Assembly: GCF_030035675.1 (NCBI RefSeq) | Contig: NC_084483.1 | Location: forward strand, 1,860,501-1,924,500 | DNA length: 64,000 bases | Source of the DNA: Rhineura floridana | Lineage: Eukaryota > Chordata > Lepidosauria > Squamata > Rhineuridae | Reading direction: 5' to 3' | Part shown: positions 56,485 through 64,000 of the stretch, one piece after another | How the letters are laid out: each line of letters opens with the position of its first letter | Position numbering within the stretch: position 1 is the stretch's first letter | Notes under the pieces: generated by a model | Database searches by the model: none | What the model was told of the DNA's origin: nothing | The model's input: only the letters and a program-made list of their open reading frames with translations | Program-made: the position numbers and the translations under genes

Positions 56485-57453
56485 AGTATTGAAGGAACTG
56501 GCTGAAGAACTCTCAGAACCGCTGTCTATTATCTTTGTGAAATCATGGAGGACTGGTAAAGTGCCGGATGACTGGAGGAGAGCTAATGTTGTCCCTATCT
56601 TCAAAAAAGGCAAACAGGAGGAATCAGGGAACTACAGACAAGTTAGCCTAACATCAATCCCTGGAAAAACTCTGGAGCAGATTATAAAACAGTCAATCTG
56701 TAAGCACCTTGAAAACAATGCAGTGATTACTAGGAGCCAACATGGATTTATGAAGAACAAATCCTGCCAAACAAATCTTATCTCATTTTTTGACCGGGTA
56801 ACCTCCCATGTAGACTGTGGGAATGCTGTGGACATAATATACCTCAAGTTCAGCAAAGCTTTTGACAAAGTGCCCCATGATATTCTGATTAGCAAGCTAG
56901 CTAAATGTGGGCTGGATGGAACCACTATCAAGTGGATCCACAGTTGGCTCCAGAATCGTACTCAGTGCTTATCAACAGTTCCTTCTCAAACTGGGTAGAC
57001 GTAATGAGTGGGGTACCACAGGGCTCGGTCCTGGGCCTAGTGCTCTTCAACATTTTTATTAACGACTTGGAGGAGGAGGTGCAGGGAATGCTTATCAAAT
57101 TTGCAGATGATACAAAGTTGGGGGGCATAGCTAATACCGTGGAAGACAGAAACAAAATTCAAAGGGACCTTGATAGGCTGGAGCATTTGACTGAAAACAA
57201 CAGAATGAAATTCAACAGGGATAAATGCAAAGTTCTATGCTTAGGAAAAAGAAACCAAATGCACAGTTATAAGATGGGAGATACTTGGCTGAGCAGTACG
57301 ACATGTGAGAAGGATCTTGGAATTGTCGTTGATCACAAGATGAATATGAGCCAACAGTGTGATGTAGCTGCAAGAAAGGCAAATGCTATATTAGGCTGCA
57401 TTAACAGAAGTATAGTTTCCAAATCGCGTGAAGTACTAGTTCCCCTCTATTGA
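56485..57453 (+). pseudogene. CR1 ORF2 reverse transcriptase
   Basis: After the nested BovB piece, LKELAEELSEPLSIIFVKSW resumes. Blocks in order are DDWRRANVVPIFKKGKQEES, NYRQVSLTSIPGK, SQHGFMKNKSCQTNL, FSKAFDKVPHDILISKLAKC and VMSGVPQGSVLGLVLFNIFI. The catalytic FADDTKLGG follows near 57,100, and INRSIVSKSREVLVPLY ends the recognisable part. A frame change occurs near 56,960 (two overlapping frames, 56,489-56,998 and 56,905-57,453). The catalytic FADD is intact. The C-terminal coding continues to about 57,660 with stops. Confidence 0.9.
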
Positions 57454-57662
57454 GCACTGGTTAGGTCTCATCTTGAATACTGGGTCCAGTTCTGGTCTCT
57501 GCACTTCAAGAAGGATGCAGACAAACTGGAACAGGTTCAGAGGGGGGCAACAAGAATTATCAGGGGACTGGAAACAAAGCCCTATGAGGAGAAACTGAAA
57601 GAACTGGGCATGTCTAGCCTGGAGAAGAGAAGACTGAAGGGAGATATGATAGCACTCTTCAA

Positions 57663-58045
57663 TAGGGTTACCAGGTCTCCGTTTTTTGGCCGGAGTCTCC
57701 GGTTTTTTTGGGGGCCCTCTGACTCTCCAGCTAGCACCCCTTAATCTCCGGACTCTCAGCTTCAATTTTAAATAAAATTAAGTGTCTAGGTGGTCTGGTT
57801 CCCGAGATATACACCAAAACGTTAGCCGCCCCCCCACGACTATTTAATCTATTTAACTGATACGATGCTGAAGTTGGTTGACTGTGATTGATGCTTAATG
57901 TATCATGCTTAATGACATCATTCGGGCCTGCCCCATGACATCACTCAGGCCCGCCCTATGACATCACTCAGGCCCACCCCATGACATCACTTGGACCCGC
58001 CTCTAAAATCTCAGGTTTTGGGATGCTTCTGAAGTGGCAATTCTA
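57663..58045. mobile_element. hAT-type MITE inside CR1, 8-bp target repeat
   Basis: It opens TAGGGTTACCAG and closes CAATTCTA (reverse complement TAGAATTG), imperfect inverted ends. CTCTTCAA flanks both sides (57,655-57,662 and 58,046-58,053), the 8-bp size typical of hAT. The CR1 sequence resumes across it (TTCAAGTACATG after GCACTCTTCAA). It carries four 23-bp units at about 57,914-58,005. It is non-autonomous, with no transposase. Confidence 0.85.
57914..58005. repeat. Four 23-bp tandem units inside the hAT-type MITE
   Basis: Each unit is of the type GACATCACTCAGGCCCGCC, with the motif TGACATCA at its start (counting the base before). The last copy is the most diverged. TGACATCA is one base from the CRE core TGACGTCA. 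Whether it binds anything is not shown. Confidence 0.85.
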
Positions 58046-58375
58046 CTCTTCAAGTACATGAAAGGTTGTCACACAGAGGAGGGCCGGGATCTCTTCTCAG
58101 TCATCCCAGAGTGCAGGACACGAAATAATGGGCTCAAGTTGCAGGAAGCCAGATTTTGACTTCAGATTTTGAAAAACTTCCTAACTGTTAGAGCGGTTCA
58201 ACAATGGAACCAACAACCTAGGGAGGTGGTGGGCTCTCCAACACTGGAGGCATTCAAGAGGCAGCTGGACAGCCATCTGTCAGGAATGCTTTGATTTGGA
58301 TTCTTGCATTGCAAAGGAGGCTGGACTTGATGGCCTTACAGGCCCCTTCCAACTCTACTATTATATGTTTCTATG

Positions 58376-58804
58376 AAAACTGAGTCCTGAACTCAGAAAG
58401 GCTTGCTTAACAACCCTGTAAATTTTCATGGCAATACACAAAACAGTCAGAGAGAATCAAGAGTTCAAAGTGTAAAAAGAGAGAAAAAACAGACCTATTT
58501 TGGACTTTTTTCTGTCAAAGTTGTCATAATCTGTTGAAATTAATTAAAAATCAGCCATGTTCACAAAGTACTTGTAATCCTATTACTGACCTTGTCCCAT
58601 ATTCTGACCTTCATCTTCTGCAGTTTAAAAGTTAAAAAAATGCCTGGCTGATTTTTAATTAATTTAAGAAATTTTACATTGAATTCAACGATAAGCCCAG
58701 GCATGCTCAGTAAGAACCAACTGTCAAACTCACAGCTGCTTGGCTTGGCTAAACAGGTGGTCACACCACATTTCTTACCTCCCAAATTAAAAAGCAAAGA
58801 AATT
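58376..58804. other. Unassigned spacer
   Basis: Nothing recognised. Confidence 0.5.
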
Positions 58805-59123
58805 CACTAATAGGCAAAAAACCTTGCGGTTTAAGAACGTACCTATAGTCAACAGATATACAACAATATACAGCAGATATAACAATGTTACCAAATTCTT
58901 CCAAGCTACACAGGAAGTGGATTGGACTGTGAAAGACCAACCCAAATTGTGTTTGCATTTTGACAAATTTGTAGGGCAGTACAATATCTCAGAGAGGAGG
59001 TCAGGTCTCCTGCTCCCCTGGTGCATTCACTATAGCTGCCCAATTTCCCTGCTTTTAAAAGTTTGATAGAAATATCTGTAGATACATTCTTAAACCGCAA
59101 GGTATTTTTTTTGCCTATTAGTG
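58805..59123. mobile_element. 319-bp element with long terminal inverted repeats
   Basis: The left end CACTAATAGGCAAAAAACCT matches the right end read in reverse, CACTAATAGGCAAAAAAAAT. The match continues (CTTGCGGTTTAAGAACGTA against CTTGCGGTTTAAGAATGTA) for about 45 bp at roughly 85 percent. CACTA-like termini occur in CACTA/Chapaev-type elements, but the flanks do not show a clear target repeat. There is no coding capacity, so it is a MITE or foldback. Confidence 0.85.
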
Positions 59124-59739
59124 AATAATTAATTAAGAATAATACAGTCCAGGATTTATCAGGCTTGATGAGAGTTTTGGATGTATATGTTTTATTCATT
59201 TTTAGGTTTGGAAAGAATGTGTGCAACCTGTTATCAAAGTCTCTGTGCTGCTATTAGAAAGCTTTCTTTGACATCCGGAAGCACATATTTCTTTGTAGAT
59301 CACACATGTTGAGGGATCATACAGTGACTTCGTTATGTAGTTTAAATGATAATTAGAAACAGATTGGGGAAACGTGTTGTCCAGTACTACGTTCAGGTTT
59401 CCTAAGTAGGAATAAATTGATGTTCAAGATATAGACTGCTTTTGCTAGCAAAGACAAACAAACTGAAATCAAACATTGTCAGATGTACCAAAGGAAGCGG
59501 TTGTTGGGAAGGCACAAGTCACTGCTGAAGAAATATTACAAATGCCTCAGTGACAGTCAAAGTTAGTTACACACAGAGTGCATCCATACATTTCAATGGG
59601 CCTGTTCTGAGTATGACTTAGTTGAATATCATCTTCAGTGTATGAATAGAATTTTTTTTATATAAACAGATGAAAACCTATTAATTTGTATAATGATGGG
59701 ATGATAATCGGATGAGTAGAGTCAGCCAAACTTGAAGAA
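59124..59739. other. Unassigned
   Basis: Nothing recognised except a weak match to the small palindromic repeat family near 59,580-59,640. Confidence 0.45.
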
Positions 59740-59880
59740 TTCAATATTATTATTATTTATTTATTAAATTTATATCCTCCCCTTCCTCCCAGAAGGAGAA
59801 CAGGGCAGCAAACAAAACACTAAAAACATCCTAAAACGTCTTAAAAACAGACTTTAAAATATATTAAAACAAAACATCTA
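59740..59880 (-). mobile_element. Antisense L2-type LINE 3' end
   Basis: TTTATTTATTAAATTTATAT, then CCTTCCTCCCAGAAGGAGAA and CAGGGCAGCAAACAAAACAC. The same end, more complete, is at 30,455. Confidence 0.75.
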
Positions 59881-60557
59881 TGGATGCTATGTGCAATGAT
59901 TATTTCTTTAATTACTGGGCATTTAAGTTTATTATTCTGTCACAGTATTTATCCTCACAACAAATCAGTGTGACAGGTCATGTGGAGTGATCGCAGTTGT
60001 GACATTGTAGCCCTGTGAGACACAAGGCATGTGCTTAATCAGTTCAGTAGAGAAACCACTAGACTACATTACCTGCTGACTTTGGACTGCAGAACTACAA
60101 TGCTCCTGTCCAAAGCGGAGAGGCAGCGTAGTGAAGTGGTTATACTGTAGTACTTTCATACGGTAGACACTTTTTCTGGCTTGCTAGAGCTGCTGGGCAA
60201 CTGTACAAAGTGGAGAGGCAGTGCTGTATAGTGGTTAAAATGGGCTGCCCAGGAACTCTTGAGCATATTCCTGATTCACTTCCAGTATTTATCATCACAA
60301 TGACTCTACACAGTAGGTCATGTGCAGAGAAAGTGATTGTGGCAATGTATCCTTGTGACACACGTGCCATGTGTATTTCGGACTGCCTATGTGATGTCCA
60401 CCATGGGTGGCCTCATGGTGACCCCAGGGCAATGCCAGGGGCCCCACCAGACTATCAACTCCCCTCCCTGCTGACTGCCACTATAATGATTCTGTAGTTA
60501 CTTTGATGCCTGCTTAGGCCTAGTTCTGTTCTGCTGGCCCTTTTTGCCTCCTTCTAT
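59881..60557. repeat. Two diverged SINE-like units
   Basis: Two related blocks: AGTATTTATCCTCACAAC (59,945) with GGTCATGTGGAG, and AGTATTTATCATCACAAT (60,283) with GGTCATGTGCAG. Each is linked to a GAGAGGCAG...GTGGTTA head-like phrase (60,119-60,142 and 60,212-60,236). They look like an old duplicated SINE pair. Confidence 0.5.
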
Positions 60558-60765
60558 GTTGGACTACAACCTGGGAGACCAGGGTTTGAATCCCCACACA
60601 GCCACGAAGCTCAGTGGGTGACCTTGGGCCAGTCACTGCCTTTCAGCCTCAGAGGAAGGCAATGGTAAATCCTCTCTGAATACCGCTTACCGTGAAAACC
60701 CTATTCATAGGGTCGCCATAAGTCAGAATTGACTTGAAGGCAGTCCATTTCCAATTCCATCTGAC
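60558..60765 (+). mobile_element. tRNA-headed SINE with BovB-type tail, 5'-truncated
   Basis: TTGGACTACAACCTGGGAGA and CAGGGTTTGAATCCCC (box B) form the head. GGGTGACCTTGGGCCAGTCA follows, then the BovB-type end with GGGTCGCCATAAGTCAGAAT and a TCCATTTCCAATTCC tail. The A box is missing, so the 5' end is cut. The tail matches that of the two long SINEs. Confidence 0.85.
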
Positions 60766-61639
60766 TGGGTGAACATCGGCTAACAGTGATGGGGGTATGG
60801 ATTGGTGGGCCAGGAGAGTAGTTGACAGATCTAGCTGCGTAGTGCAAATCAGCCACTGAATACCCTGTGGAAGGAAAGGTAGGCCAGGTTGGCTGGAGGG
60901 GGAAGGGGATACCTGGGCAAAAGTGTGTGTGTAAAATTGGAAAAAACAGTGAAATCTGGGCAAAGATGGTGAAAAATAAAATGGACTGAGTTTTTGGGGT
61001 GGGGGAAGGAGAAGGGAGATGTGTGTGTGTTTGTGACATAAGAATGAATGGATGGACGATATATCCTTTTATGTGTGTGGATGCATAGGTATTTGTGTGT
61101 GAAAGTGTTTGGAGGGCGATCCTGAGAAAGATCAAGAAAGAGTTTTACCTGTTCACTAGAATATGAAATATATTTAAGCAATGTATTGTGCTTGGTATTT
61201 GTTAATTCTTTGTTATGGATTGTATGTTGAAAAAGAAATGTGTAGAGAGAGTTTGGGTATGAGGATATTCATGAGTGTGTGTGCATGCTGATGTGAGCAC
61301 AAGGAGAAAAAGTGTATGGGCAATCCTCCAAGGAGATAAAAGGTGTGCTTGTGTGCATGGTTGATGACCCTGGGAGAGAGATGGCTGTGTGAGCTGGCAG
61401 AGGGGAAATGAATGGACTGATAATTAATTAAACAGGAACTGATTTGGGTGATGAATTTGGTGTGTATGTGTCAGTAGCCTGCACCCACCATGCCATCACA
61501 TGGATCCCATCAAACCAGAAATTCACACGGAAGGCAGAAAGGCAGCACATGGGCACCAGCCCCCGTATTTCCTTCCCATTTGGCAGGGGAGGGAAGCTGA
61601 GGGAAGAGGGTCTCACATTGCCTTTCTGAAGCAGAAATA
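60766..61639. other. Unassigned
   Basis: TG-rich simple sequence at about 61,018-61,033 and scattered TGTG runs to 61,300. No family was recognised. Confidence 0.5.
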
Positions 61640-62590
61640 CAGCATCAGGGACCTGATTCCCGCTTTACATTTCAACATCCAATCCAGACAGACTAGAATC
61701 TAGGATTCCATGGTTGATGAAATCGAAAGTTGCTAACTGAAGAAGAAAGCTGCTGAGAAGTCCAAGAGAATCAACAGGATTGCACTCCCCTGTCTCTTTT
61801 GGCAAAAATCACCCCACAGAATGAACAAAGCAGTTTCCATTCTAAAACCAAGCATAAAGCCTGATTGAAATGGATCTAAAAAATCAGGTTCATCCAAGAG
61901 TGACTTTAGCTAGCCAGTAACCACCTGTTCAAGCGCCTTTTCCAGGAAGGGGCCCTATAAACCTTTACGTCTTCTTAGGTCAGGTTAGGTTTCTTCAGGT
62001 GTGTCCTAATTACAATGGACTTTAAAAGGCAGGTACCAGCCCCATCTCTCAAACTTGGATTTACAAAATCTTGGACCCAGCCAGACATCTTCTCTCTATT
62101 TAAGCCATGAAGGGCAAGGTTCAAGAACATGGGTGGCCTACCAGACTTGAGCAAGCACATTGTTCATATCCCTGGGCTTGAAGAACTGAAGGTCATCCAC
62201 TAAACTAGCTCGGTTGTGGTCTAGACACCTCTGCTAATGAACTTGCATTAACTGTGGAATCCGAATAATGACAAATGTGAGTGGCTTTTTCATTAAGTGT
62301 CCTGCAAACTTGTACCTTGGTGCAGATTACAACAGGCCACAGGCCACTTGGAAAAGCTCTGCCGAATGACAGCAGATGCAATGGAGATGGAAAAGTGCCC
62401 TTTCTTTACCACAGAATAGGCTGGATAATGAGCTCTACCCTGGTTGGTCTTGACATGAATCTTCCTGCACCTGCATTAGAGTTGTCCCCCCTGTTGGTTC
62501 ATTGCTCTCGACTCAAGTGTATACTGAGGAGCCTCTTTGGCTCTGCTCTGAAGGAGAGGGGGCGCCTATTATCAACTGCCTGAGTCATGT
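61640..62590 (-). mobile_element. Antisense L2-clade LINE remnant, old
   Basis: The minus strand shows LNLALHGLNREK-like and WVQDFVNPSLRDGAGTCLLK-like text (61,975-62,160), in the position of the SLREGVFPA block of L2. On plus, TGAAATGGATCTAAAAAATC mirrors the YLDPFQSGF block. Many frame changes. Confidence 0.65.
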
Positions 62591-64000
62591 CAGCATTCCA
62601 AAGAGAATGACCATGGCTGCAACAGAATGCCAGCCACACTGACAGGGGAATCTTTGGAATCTATCCGAATCCATTCACCTCTTAGAATAGATCATTTTAA
62701 CGGCTCCCCTAGCCCTTGCAGAGGGGGAAAGGCCGCTGAAAGTCTAAACTTCAGTAGGAAGCTATCCAACCACTTCTCATCTTACAAATTAAGTCTCTCC
62801 CTCTGAAGTGCCCAGTGAAGACTAGGGACAGGAACGGGGAGGGATCAATTTTCAAGAGTGAGTTGACCTTGCTGCCTGCTTTTAAAGCTGGCTGTCCCTT
62901 TATTGTGCTCCAGCTTTTGCTTTCTCCTTGAATTTGGGGGAAAGATAAGTGGAAGGATCAAACAGGTTGCAGGAGGTGCTGTTTTCTTGCTGCGGAACAT
63001 GGCCCTTTACACTGTGATTGTAATACAATCCATCCTCTCTGGGACTGCGAATGCTACAGCGCAGGACTGTGTTTGAAAACCTCTTTTATCATTCATCGTC
63101 TCCAGACCAAAACCATTTTTGACAACCTCTGCAGAAAACAAGCAGCTTTCTGGCTACTGGTGAGCCGATTAAAGGGAGGAAACACATGTTCACTGTCAGA
63201 CCCAGCCCCTGGAGAAAGCAAGGACAACCTTTTAACCTCCTTTTCCAGCAAAAGTGCCCAAATGCTTCCCTGGAACAAAATCCTGGCATTGTTTTAAGTA
63301 GCTTTTCATTTAATGTGCCATATTTTCTTTAAGATATGCTAAAAATCTGTTTTTTTTTTTAGATTTATTTGATTCCAGCCAGGTTAAGAGAGTTGGATAG
63401 GCAGGGAGTATCTTTCTGAGAACTAACCTTTTCTTTAACTGCCTGACCACGGTTTAAATACTAGCACACTGAAAAGTTTACTAACCACAGCAGTGATTTC
63501 TCGCTACAAGCCAAGACACGGCAGGAGTGATATTTTCTGATCGGTAGGGAAGGCTGCCTAGCAGACATTATTAGCACTCTGCGCACTGTAATCTGGTCAT
63601 GGAAACTTTTGTGAAGGAGGCTATGCTGACCCAGAAACTCCCACACTTTTACTTATGCATTTGTTATTAAGGAAAGCACTTCCACTCCACTGTACTTGAT
63701 TGTCAGCAATGGGGAAAAAGAAATGAAATGTACATATTTTTTTCTAAGACGTGTGGGTATGTGTGTGTGTGCCATGTGCACATGCATGTGCTTATATCCT
63801 GAAACTCCCAGTTAAAGATTTAAACTTACTATTTTATAACTAGGACTGGAATGGTTCCACTTTTATTGCTGTTGTGAAAATGGTCGTCTGGCGTTTTATA
63901 AACAGTATTACAACTGAAAAGGACAACTCCAGTTACACAACATGAGCCCTTCAAAACGTTTTGGGATGAGCAACATGATCCAGTGCATGTTCACATCAGT
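62591..64000. other. Unassigned to the window end
   Basis: Nothing recognised. A T run lies at 63,349-63,360, and a TG-rich run lies near 63,755-63,775. Confidence 0.5.

Larger units (their letters stand above)
54030..58375 (+). mobile_element. CR1 LINE, nearly full length, with two nested insertions
   Basis: ORF1 with an SGNH-type esterase (from about 54,040), ORF2 with an APE-type endonuclease and reverse transcriptase, and a 3' end of CR1 type with CAACTCTACT, then ATTATATG and TTTCTATG, two copies of the ATTCTATG-like 8-bp terminal repeat (58,360-58,375). A BovB 3' end (about 56,122-56,484) and a hAT-type MITE (57,663-58,045) have landed inside it. CR1 makes no target duplication of fixed length, and none was seen. 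Confidence 0.9.

Overview
The window looks like intergenic or intronic DNA from a squamate reptile, probably a lizard. The repeat mix shows this: an RTE-BovB LINE with SINEs that use BovB-type 3' tails (a tRNA-headed family, a 5S rRNA-headed copy and an ACCTTT-tailed Sauria-type piece), CR1 and L2-clade LINEs, an L1-type element, a tyrosine-recombinase retroelement and many small hAT-like and foldback DNA elements. I find no intact host protein-coding gene. The only host gene trace is a processed copy of ECI1 (mitochondrial enoyl-CoA delta-isomerase 1) on the minus strand at about 22.7-23.5 kb.

Layout. 0-8 kb: a GC-rich block with a SINE head, then a Ty3/gypsy-type LTR retroelement (1601-4263, target repeat GATAC) and a decayed Ngaro-like retroelement with reverse-transcriptase, tyrosine-recombinase and SGNH-hydrolase-like parts, ending in an eight-copy 69-70 bp tandem array. 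9.5-11.4 kb: an L2-clade LINE whose RT frame is split by one 7-bp tandem duplication. 15.6-18.7 kb: a nearly full-length BovB LINE. 19.3-20.2 kb: an antisense L2 fragment. 22.7-23.5 kb: the ECI1 retrocopy. 25.0-27.0 kb: an L1-like element with ORF1 and a 3' end but almost no ORF2 (HAL1-like). 30.5-32.5 kb: an antisense L2 LINE carrying a 95-bp insertion with a target repeat. 40-45 kb: a cluster of small palindromic DNA elements, a 5'-truncated BovB and a 413-bp SINE. 48.35-48.72 kb: a probable solo LTR. 49.5-49.74 kb: a 5S-headed SINE with a 9-bp target repeat. 51.5-51.9 kb: a second, inverted copy of the long SINE. 54.0-58.4 kb: a CR1 LINE with ORF1 (SGNH esterase) and ORF2, invaded by a BovB 3' end and by a hAT-type MITE. 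58.8-59.1 kb: a 319-bp element with long terminal inverted repeats. 61.6-62.6 kb: another antisense L2 remnant. The rest holds short LINE 3' ends, microsatellites and sequence I cannot assign.

The elements act as parasites and hosts of one another rather than as a pathway. BovB enzymes are the likely movers of the SINEs. Nested insertions give relative ages: CR1 is older than the BovB and hAT pieces inside it, and the antisense L2 is older than its 95-bp insert. I saw no CRISPR array, operon, intact rRNA or tRNA gene, or bacterial feature. All family calls come from reading motifs by eye; no database search was run.
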